Assembly (NCBI GenBank): GCA_949152475.1
Contig: OX424560.1
Coordinates: 41,472,219 to 41,536,218 of the forward strand
Origin: Terebella lapidaria
Lineage: Eukaryota; Annelida; Polychaeta; Terebellida; Terebellidae
DNA: 64,000 nucleotides
Direction: 5' to 3'
Positions 45,901 to 56,509 of the stretch are shown piece after piece. The position numbers and the translations under genes were made by a program. The notes beneath the pieces were generated by a model that saw nothing but the letters and a program-made list of their open reading frames with translations, had not been told where the DNA came from and made no database searches. How positions within the stretch are numbered: the stretch's first letter is position 1; every line of letters starts with the position of its first letter.

Positions 45901-48152
45901 AATAGTCCCCGGGGACTATATCACGAGTAATATATAGGAGACACCACTAGTTTAGAAGCTAGAAGGGCGACGGATATGATGGGGTTAGAGTGAAAAATGG
46001 GGAGTGTATATATTGGTCAAGTGTATATATTGGGATACAAAATCCCATGCCTTATATGTCTATGCCCCTCATTCCGTGACTGAAAACGGAATAAAAGGCA
46101 ATGCAAATTATCAAAACGTCGTAGCTGTCGGCATATTGTTACTATAAAGGGATATATTTCATGGTTTGGTGCATGCACAGCCAACTATACACAGCATACA
46201 CCACAGATGTCAAATGCGCATGCCCTGATCAGTGCAGGGAAATACTCCCCGGCGGGGACTATATCACGATATGGCCGAAATTAGTTTGAAAAAGTATCCC
46301 GGCTGGCTCCAGAACAGTAAATTGGGAGGATAAACACGCTATTGGATATTTCGATGGATTTAGGAAGTATAGACATCATGAGCCACCTCTGACCAAGAAC
46401 ATGAGTACCATTCCTGATTATTAGCCAGTTTAACTCATTCACTGCCGGCGACGAGTTATCTCGTCGCCCAAGCGTCACGTTCTGTGTGCCGGCGACGAGT
46501 TATCTCGTCTGGGGGGATTTCCCACATGTAGAAACCTGGTTTCGGTTTCGTTTATTAAATAGCTAATCCATTCGTTAGGTGGCGCCACTGGCACTGCCTA
46601 GCTGGCTTGTACTTCGTTTTTGTTGACAATATGAACAAATTCAGACAGATTTCTGACAATTACTGGTTGGTTTTCAAATTATTTGAATGAATTTTCATCA
46701 ATTTTGAGTAGGCTAATACACTATATATTGAGAACAGCATGTGAAAATAGCGTGAGATGATACCTGGAATATTATTGTTGTTTTCAAGAAATCAGTCTTA
46801 TTATAAGCTGATTATCAAAAGTTGGTTGCTTCTGCTTCTGCTTCTGCTGTGGTACTAGTCACTCCCGGAACGGGCACTATAACTAGGCGTGGTCGGACCA
46901 ACTGTTCATGATAAAAGCCAGGTGCCTGAATATTTACAGTGTTGGCTAAAAACTTGGCGCTGTGCTCTCTAGCAAGGCAGTGGGTGCTCGCTCAACCTCT
47001 GTTTGAAGAGTTCAACAGAGGGAGAAGTCACGGTGTTGTCCGGCAGTTGGTTCCAGAGTGGGATGGTCCTCTGGATGAATGCATACTGATACGCCTGTAT
47101 GTTGGCCTGCCGGTGTTGGAACTGCCTGGAGTTGTTTGTCCTCGTTAGAGAGTGCGGCTTCGGGTTGGGGTGGTACTCCGGTGGTATGTCCACATGTCCG
47201 TCGACCATCTTGAACATGGAGATCAGGGAGGCTCTTGTTCGACGGTCCTCTAGCGACTCCCACCCCAGTGAAGATAGGAGGTCTGTGACGCTGTCGGGAG
47301 AGCTACGTCTGTAGGGCCGCCGTGTGACGAAGCGGGCTGCTACTCTCTGGACCTTCTCTATTTTGTTCCGGAGCTTTTGGGTGTGGGGTGACCACACAGT
47401 GCTACTGTACTCAACTAGGGGTCTGACCAGAGTGAGGTAAGCCTGTTCCTTCACGGCAGCGGGACATCCGTACAAGTTGCGACGAAGGATGAATGCAACT
47501 GTGTTATTATTGGTCTTGGAATAAAAATAATGACATCTAAAATTGGGAATTTTTCATATTTTCTAAAATTAATGTGGCACACAGGCCTTGGAACCCGAAA
47601 ATTATCGTGGCAGTGAATGAGTTAAGAGCAGACTCAAAGTTCCGACTTTTTTTTGTCGGAAATTCAGCAGAATTCTGACACAGGAGGCATTTCATCTTCG
47701 GGGCTTTGGCCCTCAGAGCCAGAGGAGACGATATCGCTTGTCTACATGAGCTCCGATGAAATGGGCTTAGATCTAGTGCTAGTCAGTTTGTCTTGTTCAT
47801 TCGAAATCCATCGATCAAGATTTTATTGTGAATCTTTAATTAACGATACCTGATCGTTCATTCGTTGGTGTTGTACCTGTACAATAGTCTATGAGTATAG
47901 TACCTATCAACACCCTAAGGCCCAACAATAGTGAACACTGAACAGACACTTAGGCCTAGTCTGTTACCGGTTACTGTGGATTCTACATTGGATGATTCAC
48001 ATTGACTTGAGGCTCAGTGTCAACTTGAGCAGTAAAATTTGATCTGCGAATTTTTAGGTCAAGGCAACGAACCCTTCAATGTAACTTCTGTCTGCCAAGA
48101 AGTTGTCAAGAGTTTTGACTCCTGAGTCGGATTTGAGATCGCCAAAGCCCAT
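42941..48152 (-). CDS. EEF1B2: Translation elongation factor eEF1B-beta (EEF1B2 orthologue), six exons, complete
   Basis: This guanine-nucleotide exchange subunit reloads eEF1A with GTP during translation elongation. Coding exons (minus) are 48073-48152, 44086-44208, 43593-43783, 43357-43482, 43158-43225 and 42941-43027; all phases agree, giving 224 residues against about 225 in vertebrates. The start [20 protein letters not shown] opens a GST-C-like N-terminal domain (to [16 protein letters not shown]), which binds eEF1B-gamma. An acidic linker follows, with [18 protein letters not shown], whose Ser is a typical CK2 site. The C-terminal exchange domain contains [35 protein letters not shown] and the terminal VDIAAFNKI. 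The first intron is 3.9 kb and full of transposons, while the others are short. Confidence 0.96.
44862..46276. mobile_element. TIR element with perfect ends and perfect 8-bp target duplication, filled by tandem repeats
   Basis: The 31-bp termini starting GGCCATATCGTGATATAGTC are exact inverted copies and are flanked by exact GAAATTAG direct repeats. An 8-bp duplication fits hAT-like superfamilies. The interior is not coding: a unique AT-rich start, then about six tandem units of about 165 bp, then a short unique end. Its perfect ends suggest recent insertion. Confidence 0.88.
45070..46010. repeat. About six tandem units of about 165 bp inside the TIR element
   Basis: Each unit begins near AATAGTCCCCGGGGACTATA and continues through TCACGAGTAATATATAGGAG, CGGATATGATGGGGTTAGAG and TTGGTACTGGGT. 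The units are nearly identical, with alternating forms (GTATTTCAGGG versus ATTTCTGGG). The palindrome TAGTCCCCGGGGACTA within each unit resembles the joined inner ends of the element's own termini. Confidence 0.9.
46434..47621. mobile_element. TTAA-flanked element (piggyBac-like) containing a LINE fragment, eEF1B-beta intron 1
   Basis: The inverted ends CTCATTCACTGCC are each bordered by TTAA (46430-46433 and 47622-47625), the signature of piggyBac-type insertion. Near the left end, CCGGCGACGAGTTATCTCGTC occurs twice. It carries no piggyBac transposase; the interior holds a LINE 3' part on the minus strand. Confidence 0.7.
46969..47475 (-). mobile_element. CR1/L2-like LINE, C-terminal part, in a TTAA-flanked element
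   Basis: A single open frame covers the end of a LINE reverse-transcriptase protein: [58 protein letters not shown] and [20 protein letters not shown]. It is 5'-truncated, so it is a fragment even though this part is uninterrupted. Confidence 0.85.
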
Positions 48153-48223
48153 CTTTGTGTGTGTTTCTGGTGTTTTTGTGGGCACTGGTGCTTTTGACAG
48201 ACTGTCTTCCACGAGCCGGCAAC

Positions 48224-48256
48224 GGAAAAGGCCGACTCGGGTCAACTCGGCACGTG
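48224..48256 (-). promoter_or_regulatory. Candidate 5'-TOP start site and E-box of eEF1B-beta
   Basis: On the minus strand, a pyrimidine run CCTTTTCCGTTGCC begins at about 48231, some 78 bp upstream of the start codon. A CACGTG E-box sits about 20 bp further upstream (48251-48256). In animals, eEF1 subunit mRNAs usually begin with a C followed by pyrimidines (TOP), which couples their translation to mTOR. Position and motif fit, but the transcription start is not shown by the sequence itself. Confidence 0.4.
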
Positions 48257-49540
48257 TCGGCTCTTTCCGTCACAGTGGGACTGCCTAACTCAAGCTCGAA
48301 TACTTTATTATTATCAGATTTGTCATAAAGGACCGTTTTCACGAAAGGCGGCGCTCCAGCACCCGTCTTTCACACAATTCGTCCTTTGCATTCTGGGATA
48401 CCGAAAATAGTTCCAACATGGATGCCTCTATGAATCGAAATAAATTTGAATGTTTGGGATATTTTGTTACTGACAGGACATATTGTCGAAAACAATACAA
48501 TTTTTTAGGAGATTGTGATAGAATAACTCCAGTAGCGGTGTCCGTGGCAATCTTTAGTGCCTCTGAAAAATCCATGGCTGAGTCATGACTGTCGGGTCGA
48601 CCCCTGGCCAGCCCTGGGTCGACCCATGCAAAACAAGAAAGCATGTGCTCGTGTTTACAAAACGCGCATTAATACGGACTATTTTGTTACCGCGCATTGA
48701 CACTGTCCCCTGATTCAGGGGACCAGAGAATCGGTTATTACAAAGACGGGTGCTTCAGAGTGCCGTCTGGTGGACAAAACGATAAAGGACAGATTTCAGA
48801 AATGTCTTCGGCCATTCAAAACAATGATAAAAAGCGCAAATTCAAGTCTTTATAGCAAAACCTTTGCAGCTTATATAACAAGCTAGCTAATTCATTCCCT
48901 CATCTCACTATAGTAAGGAAAATTTAAGTTAAAAAAATGGATTTTTCGCTACAGCTCGTGTTCTGAGGGTACCCCCCTTGAAACGACTGATTTCATGCCT
49001 GACAACCCATATATATCGTTTATCTTTCGAGCCGTTCTGTGCGTGCTGTGGTCTTGAAACTGTTCGTGTGCATTGCCAACCAGCTCAGGTCAACAACCAG
49101 CCAAATCGAAATATCTCCCAATATTGTGCAGGGGATCAAGGGCATCCCCCGTATTCAAAATAGGGAATTCTCTGTAATGGATATGACGTACACGTGTAAT
49201 ATGATTGGTGTGGTCATGGCACAATTGTTACAGCAATTAATCAATAGTGAAGGGAATTTTTTTGTGTGCAGAGGGAAAATGTTTTAGAATACATGGGCGG
49301 ATCTGAAGGGGTGGAGGGGGTCGACAGAACATGTCTGTTCAAAAACGCAATGCCAGTGAACACGCTTGTATAAAATATCTGTCATTTTCATAGAAGAAGT
49401 TGACTGGTTCAACTGAGGATGTATTTCTGTCCCTGACTAGACATGGCACAGGATCTCAAATCTCTGCCCAGGCACAAATTACGTCAATGTGGACGCTACA
49501 ACCTAGCAGTATGGTACCCTACCTACTTGAGTTGCACCTG
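48257..49540. other. Upstream flank of eEF1B-beta, no supported gene
   Basis: A 101-codon open frame lies on minus 48339-48644 and short frames at 48978-49287; none has a recognisable family, splice context or codon signal. A block GGGCGGATCTGAAGGGGTGG at about 49296 resembles dispersed repeats. Confidence 0.35.
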
Positions 49541-51780
49541 CCTCAAGTCACAATGACTCTCCCAACATAATCACCAGTGATCCTGTTGTCAGTCCCATGC
49601 CAACCCAACAAGCTTTGTCCCCTATCCGAACCCCCGCTGTGGCAGACACCAGCAGTACATCAGCCACTATACCAGCAACCACGAACAATACCCAGCCTAA
49701 AAACACAGACGTCTCATCCAAACCCAAGAAAATCAAAACCCGAAGCAGTATCTATGCAAGAGCCGCATGGATTACAATAGCTCCACTGACAGAGAAGGAG
49801 ATAGACAACAAACTTATGAAGCTGAACAACCTGATTGCCTGGGAGGTTAGAGCGGGAGGGTAGAGTGGGAGGTCAATGACCTGAAAAGAGCCATGTCAAC
49901 CGGACATGGAACTAACATGAATCATATGTCACATCAAGACTCCACACCAGCTCCCTCATATACTCAACAAATGCACCGATACTCCATCACCAGTGCTGCC
50001 CACCACAGAAGAGTAAAGTGTCCAATTACCTAAAATGTACCCTTGAAAAGGAAAACATTACCCTGAAAATTGACTTCCAAATCTTCACAAACCATACAGG
50101 AGAAACCACTTTGATCCTTCCCAGTACACACCAACGAAAACATACCCCAGAAGAGGCCACCAATGGCATAACTCGAACATGCCTGATCCTGCCAGCAAGT
50201 CTGCGACGGGAACAATCTGGTGACCAGCCAGGACACAATGTTGTCTGGCCCTGCCAACAACTCCACACGACAGGAAGACTCTGGTGCCAAGGAGATCTGA
50301 CTGCATGTGATGGAGCGGATTTTTGTCCCAGTCCTTATAGGGTACAATGCAAGGCAGCACCCTGTCACCTGACTGCTTTGAGGCCGATCCAAACGACATC
50401 TTGCTTGAAGCTTGAAGTAGAAAAGAAACACTTAGGAGCCACCATTGGAACAGTCTGCTGTGCTGCCTCTATGTGCGTTGATAATATGGCCATCGTATTA
50501 CCTGCCCTGCACTCAGAGCTGCTCCCACTGCTCTAAATTGTGGAAGACCATTCTGATAGAGACTAACGAACAGTGAACAAATCCAAGTCTTCAGTTCTTC
50601 TATATTCAAGCGCCATCCACACGTCCATCACAGACATCAACATGCCCTTTGCACTAAATGACCTCGGAGTCTTGCAGAGCCCTGCCTGGGATCTGAATGT
50701 CCAGAGAGTGAAAGAATTAGAGGTAGGGCTTAGGAGTGGTTCAGTAGTTACCTGACTCAGAGAACTCAATATGTCAACTATGGAGGAACACGTTCCAAAG
50801 TATTGAACATTGAATATGGGGTACCACATGATGGTGCATGGACCTGTCCTGGGCCTGCAACTAGTTATCCTTTATTCTAATGACCTACCACAGTGTTTAA
50901 AAAATTATAAATCTATATTGTTTGCTGATGACTCTACTGTGTACATCAATGGCTCTGATTTAGACAAAATGCATACAGATGGAAATGTCGACCTGTCCTG
51001 ATTGGTTCAAGGCCAATAGGTTATCTGTAAACCCCTCCAAAACTAAATATACTGTATTTTCACCCAAGGGTAAATCAGATATTAATAATAATGAACTCTA
51101 TGTCGAAACCATTAAATTTTGTTGTCACAAAATTTCTGAAGGAGTTTACGCTATAAATAGATCCAAATACTTGCTATATATCATCTGAAAATCCTATATT
51201 ATAACCTCGTGCACCTAGCCATACATATGACTATTCATTTGGTACCGTCATCCCTTCGGGCGGACCAAATATAGTCATAAAGGCTTTCGACCCTGACAGT
51301 TCTGACTAAAATTGCGGCGGCTCCAGCATGGAGAATTCTGGGCACATTCTGGCAAAAGCACATCTCCAAGTTGAAAGTGTTCCAGAGAAAAAAACTCAAG
51401 CAGTTCCATCGATACTAGGACTTTTCCGTGTCTGTCCAATCGAGGCTGAAATCAATGACAACTTCTAACTATATTCAGGAACATAGCCAACGCTCCACAC
51501 TCCATTGAACACCGGGTCGTACAGAGGCAGCTTGAAGTCAAGCCACTTGCACCTGTAAACTGGTTCTCCAAAGGAGAGAGTACCCTCCACAAGCATGACC
51601 TACCATCACCCCCACAACATCCTGGCCAATCCCTGATAAAATCATCATGGAAGACTCAATAGAATATTCACTATACAATAAGTACATATCCAACCCTTTT
51701 CTTTGTATATATCTCTTATATTTTATTGATATACAGTACATGGATGTTTGTGATATCATTTACCTTTCTTTGATTATGAA
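49540..51780 (+). mobile_element. Highly decayed LINE
   Basis: Near 50810-51190 the plus strand keeps RT remnants in shifting frames: a VPHDGAWT..LGLQLVILYSNDLP stretch, ILFADDSTVYINGSDL (the YXDD-type box as FADD) and ANRLSVNPSKTKYTVFSP. The region after 51300 resembles the LINE thumb/C-terminal part. Upstream, 49597-49863 encodes a Thr/Lys-rich start and a LTEKEIDNKLMKLNN helix that may be ORF1. There are many frameshifts and stops; family not assigned. Confidence 0.6.
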
Positions 51781-52019
51781 AATACCATTATTTCAAAGTT
51801 AATAACTGATGTTGGCATGTTTATCAGCATGTTTATCTTTCTACTTCAATGTGAGTATGTCAATCATTTGCTTCTATCCATTCTAATATCTTCAGTGGCA
51901 TCATGAGTATTATTATTATGTCCCCTAATATGAAAATGTTTTTGAACAAACTATGAGAAAATTATATTTACTCAAATACTGTCCATTTCACCGAGTAGAT
52001 CTATGATGGATATGAGTGT

Positions 52020-52340
52020 CAGTTGCTCAGTGGTAGAGCATTCACCTCACAAACGAGTGGTCACGGGTTCGATCCCAGGTCTCGCTCACTGACGAATTCA
52101 GCACCTGATATATGTTGTCCTTCGGTCCGGAGAGGACATTCAACTTGGTGCTGGGTGAGGAGTATGGTTGCTGCACCGGGATTCTCAGTAGAGGTGATGA
52201 GGAAGCTGATAGATATACCCTGATCTGCTTCAGGTCACTATAGAAATTCTGACAGTGTAGTACATACACCACACAAAACAGGACCCCACTTGAAATAAGT
52301 GTGTAAATAAATTTATGCCCTGAATAAATCCATCCATCCA
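52020..52340 (+). mobile_element. tRNA-derived SINE
   Basis: The head carries an RNA polymerase III A box (GCTCAGTGGTAGAGC) and B box (GGTTCGATCC) with tRNA-like spacing. The body has no tRNA acceptor pairing, and the 3' end is a (CATC)n tail. The folded cloverleaf is imperfect, so it is not a working tRNA gene. Confidence 0.75.
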
Positions 52341-52731
52341 TCTATGTCCATAGTAAACACGATTTTATACCTAGTAATTAAAATGGCAGAAGCGTTTATT
52401 TTGTGATATGGGGTTTGAGGCCTCAGAAGCCATTGCCCTCTGGATGCTCTGGGGCGAATTTTGAGGCACTCAGAGGTTGCAATTGTGAATGAAACAGTCC
52501 ACATAAGCGCAAATATAGGGTGTATTGGAATTGTGCATTAAACCGCAATTGCATGTGCGACCATTATGCTCTATTTTTTAAAATGCATATTCATGTGTTT
52601 ATGTTACAATTTTAAACATTTAGATCTGGTTTTTTACGACATTTATGGATTATTTATTGATTTATGGTGCATATGCAGAGAAATATTTCCTAATACGCAA
52701 AATTTCCAGTATGCAATTGCATATTTGTGTA

Positions 52732-55256
52732 CAGTGGAACGACTCACTACGGTCAAGCTCCAATTACGGTCAAAGCCTATATTGAGGCCAACAATCTCGG
52801 TCCCAAACTCATTATCATTAAAATATATTGCGTACAAAAGCCTCAATGACGGTCATGCCTGTAGTCTGGTTTATGGTCAGGTAATCTGGTCCGCGGCCAC
52901 GGTTTGTGACCTGAACAACGGCCAATCAGAAGGCGCGAAATTTTTGCTGTGCGCTGATTGGTTGCTTACGATCATGATCAGCAATTAGCAGTGCGGCACA
53001 CGGGCAAATTTTCGAGACGATCGCGCTTGGAAATAATGTAATTAACAGAGACATCAAAGTTTGTTTAGCCATTTCACACATCTTTTGTTGATAGACCTAG
53101 TGTTTATGCATGCTTCGGTGGTTAAATAAAGAGATAATCCCCCTCGCGCTATAATGACACCCAACATTCAATCTGCTCACCGTGTTCGGCTTTGTGTCAT
53201 CCATTTATAACTGGGGCCTGCTAATCTGTATAAAAGCACGAGTGATCGCTACTGAAATCATACACATTCTCAGCAATCGAATCTTGTTCACAAATTGACA
53301 AAAAAAAAAGATGGCAAGCCGCAAAAGGAACGAACTTTCACTTCAGCAGAAAGTAGAACTTTTGAAATCCAGTGATGGCAAAAGTAGCCGACAGTTGGCA
53401 GATATGTTTAGTGTCGGACGCACACAAGTCCAAAACATCTTGAAATGTAAGCGTGAGATTCTCGACTCCTATGAGGAAAATGCCAGTTCAAGTCGAAAAC
53501 GGCAATGTGTGTCTACCGCAAATGACGACTTGAATGACTTGATGTGGCAGTGGTTTCAAAACATGCGCGCTCAGTGTCTGAGGAAAAACAATGCAGGAAA
53601 ACAATGCAGGAAAAAGCTTTGCAAATCGCCAAGGATCTCAATCTGCCAAATTTCAAAGCATCTACGGGATGGCTCCGTAGCTTCAAACAACGTCATAACA
53701 TCTGTGGTGCTAAAGTGTGCGGTGAAAACGGCAGTGTTAATCCTGATATCGTGTCCGACTGGAGAGAAAAACTCCCATCTATCATCGAGGGATATAAACC
53801 ACGTGACATCTACAACATGGATGAAACTGGTGTTTTCTTCCGTTAACTCCCTGATCGTACCCTGCGCATCCGTGGTGAAGACTGCAAGGGCGGGAAAAAA
53901 TCCAAGGATAGACTCACTGCTGCGCTCTGCTGCAACATGCTGGGAGAGTTTGAAAAACCACTCGTCGTAGGACAATTTGCAAAACCGCGGTGTTTCAAGC
54001 ACATTAACGTCAACACTCTCCCTGTGACTTGGAAGGCCAACAACAAAGCTTGGATGAACTCTGAACTCTACCGCCAGTGGCTGACAGATTTCAACAAAAA
54101 AATGAAGCGCCCGAAACGAAATGTGATTTTATTCGTGGACAATGCCCCTGGCCACTCCAAGGGATGTGAAAACAGACAATGTAAAAGTTGTCTTCCTCCC
54201 TGCCAACACAACTTCTGTATTGCAACCACTGGACCAAGGCATCATCCAGACATTCAAGCATCACTATCGTAAGCGCCTGCTGGGAGCTGTCATCGCCAAC
54301 GCGGAAAAAAATCGGGACGTATCAATGAGAACAATCAGCGTTCTCAACGCAATCGAGTGGATTGCAGCAGCAGTCAAGGACGTGAAAGCTTCGACTGTGA
54401 CGGCGTGCTTCGCCAAGTGTGGGTTCAGTGCAACCGATGGTGATCCCGAGGACAGTATTCCACTTAGTGAACTCAGCGCACTCATCCGTGAGGCTGCACA
54501 ACATCTCTACATCAGCGATCCTATGTCAGCTGATGAGTTTGCTGTCGTGGACGAGACTGCCCCTGCTGTTGAACAGCTTGCGGACACGTGGGAAGCTGAC
54601 CTTGTCCAAGACTTTGTAGCAGAGACAAGTTCTCGCTCCAGTGATGACCATGATGACTTGCCGGACGACAATGAGCCTGTTGACAGTGAGCCCATCTGTG
54701 AAATCAAGAATGTCGCCCAGGCCCTGAAAGCTGCACAACAACTAAAGATGTTTTGTCTGATGAAGGGACTATCAGTGTCTTACGATGGTGCACGCAGTGC
54801 CGAAATTGACCTGGAAGGAAAGTTGGTCACAAAACAGTCCAAACTGGACGCATTCCTAAAATGAACTCTTACATGTGTACGTGCTTTGTGATTTACTGTA
54901 TGTTCATGTTATGTATACATTTGTCTTAGTACATGTATATTCCATTAATAAAAAGGATGAAATGATGAACGACAAAAGAATGTCATTAATATTAACTAAC
55001 ATGTTAATAAGAATGAAATAAGGATGGAACACATTTTTTATTACATACAGTTTATCAAAAACGTATTGTCAATACATGTACATATCAACAAAACAATACC
55101 AATGTCACGAGATCTTGATGACCTCAATAGTAAATCTGATATAATGAACATGGACAGGAGTGCATGCACCGACCGAAGTCTTGTATTAAGGCCACTACTC
55201 TATTAAGGCCAGAACGGCCGGGACCCGAGGGTGACCTTATTAGAGGCGTTCCACTG
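52732..55256 (+). mobile_element. pogo/Tigger DNA transposon, full length, inactive
   Basis: The inverted ends CAGTGGAACG are flanked by TA on both sides, as for Tc1/mariner-pogo elements. Length is 2525 bp. It holds one transposase with intact regions in three frames. The ends continue with diverged inverted pairs (TACGGTCAA and TAAGGCC blocks). Confidence 0.9.
53311..54864 (+). pseudogene. Tigger/pogo-type transposase (DDE superfamily), interrupted
   Basis: In order: a CENP-B-type N-terminal helix-turn-helix (LSLQQKVELLKSSDGKSSRQ), a second HTH (LPNFKASTGWLRSFKQRHNI), and a DDE core with YNMDETGVFF, NVILFVDNAPGHS and LPANTTSVLQPLDQGII. An acidic tail ends in KQSKLDAFLK. Breaks: a frameshift near 53580-53600 at a duplicated AACAATGCAGGAA, an in-frame TAA after GVFFR at about 53844, and a frameshift near 54165. 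An AATAAA follows at about 54944. The DDE residues themselves are retained, so inactivation looks modest in age. Confidence 0.92.
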
Positions 55257-55662
55257 TATAGGGAAAATACGCCCTTAACACCTCTGAAGCTTTTGTCTGC
55301 CCTCACCTTTGCAGAGTTGTTGATGTGGTCACCAAAGCAGAAATTATTTCTGTGGACTGGTGTTCAGCTTGCATGTGTACAGAGCTAAATTGCCAAACTA
55401 TTCCAATCATGACAAAAATAGTTGCTGTGTATAGACACCACAGCACGTCCGGTTGTTTTTAATATAACTGCTGCAGTAAGGAAGTGGATTACAGATTAGA
55501 TCTTAGTGCTCTGATATATTGTTTTAAGGACCTAGTAGCATGCCAATGAAAGTGCTTTCCATTTAGTCTATTATGAATAGTTTTCAATAAATTCGAACGA
55601 ATTTTACAAATACAATCAATGGGTTTCGAGATATCAAACCAAATAGGCACTCCTTCCGTAAA

Positions 55663-55854
55663 ATGCCGAAGATTTCGATCCTGATTTTAGTGTGGGTCAC
55701 GTGGTTGGTGACGTCAGTTGAGGCAGACCTGAATGTACATGTAGCCAGCAAGGTAAAACTGCATGTCACATATTCATTCCCCCGAAGTATGTTTGACAAT
55801 TCAAGTGAAGGGGTGACATGGCAGAAATGCGGCATTCCTTGTCTTGATATTTAG
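55663..55854 (+). CDS. Possible first exon with signal peptide (weak)
   Basis: MPKISILILVWVTWLVTSVE followed by ADLNVHVASK looks like a signal peptide with an A/A-type cleavage site. AGCAAG|GTAAAA after it could be a splice donor at about 55753. Against this, the stretch GTGACGTCAGTTGAGGCAG in it is repeated in inverse orientation at 56027, so it may belong to a repeat. No partner exon is recognised. Confidence 0.25.
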   Translation: MPKISILILVWVTWLVTSVEADLNVHVASKVKLHVTYSFPRSMFDNSSEGVTWQKCGIPCLDI

Positions 55855-56509
55855 AATCAGTACTATTCATTCACCCAGAACGGAGGTTTGTTGAACTGCA
55901 AGATGTCCAGTATTTGCTGGTTGTTTTCTGTTGAATCGCATGCATTTGGAAGTGATTTTCCGTCCTTGAGCTGGCCACGAAATTACGTAGGTATTTTACG
56001 TTTTCGTCGAGCCATCAAAGCACATTCTGCCTCAACTGACGTCACGATTACGGAAATTGCCGAAGCTATTTCTTTCATCGGCTGGAGAAGGCGATTGCAA
56101 TACTGGCTCAATATACTCCATTACATGTCGCTGTTGTTAGTAATCAATTAATGCGAACACCTTTTTTATCACCAAATGTCCACAATGTCCTTATATGAAC
56201 AGGAATAAAACCATATTATGGTACCTTGCTACTATGACTTTAATAAATGTATTTGTATTTTTAATGAATTTCCAATCATTTACATTTATGTTGTTGAAAC
56301 TGAATGTTTATAATATTTATAATTTGCACAGAACTTGGCTGGAAAGTTGTGTGTCCCAAAAATGATGAAATAATGCAAACTAACGTGATGTTTTAAATCA
56401 ATCTTTCTTCGGTGCCCTATCTCTTCTTCTTCTTTGTGTATATTTCCCGTCTTGTTCAGACGAACCGCCATGAGGCGTAAAAACAGGGTTAAAAGTGCGA
56501 GCGACTTGT

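Larger units (their letters stand above)
44722..46311. mobile_element. Outer inverted-repeat element in eEF1B-beta intron 1 (older host of the nested element)
   Basis: GCCAGCCGGGATACTTTTTC at 44728 is matched by its reverse complement at 46287-46308, both followed or preceded by matching CAA/TTG. These flank the nested element at 44862-46276. The left half also holds a hairpin: AAGTGACATCACACGTGCAC paired with GTGCACGTGCATGTGATGTC. No clear target-site duplication was found. Confidence 0.5.

Noticed and set aside
48339-48644. 101-codon minus frame upstream of eEF1B-beta
   Set aside because: No homology recognised and no splice or promoter support; likely chance.
52020-52100. Functional tRNA gene
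   Set aside because: A and B boxes are present, but acceptor and anticodon stems do not pair and a SINE body with a (CATC)n tail follows.
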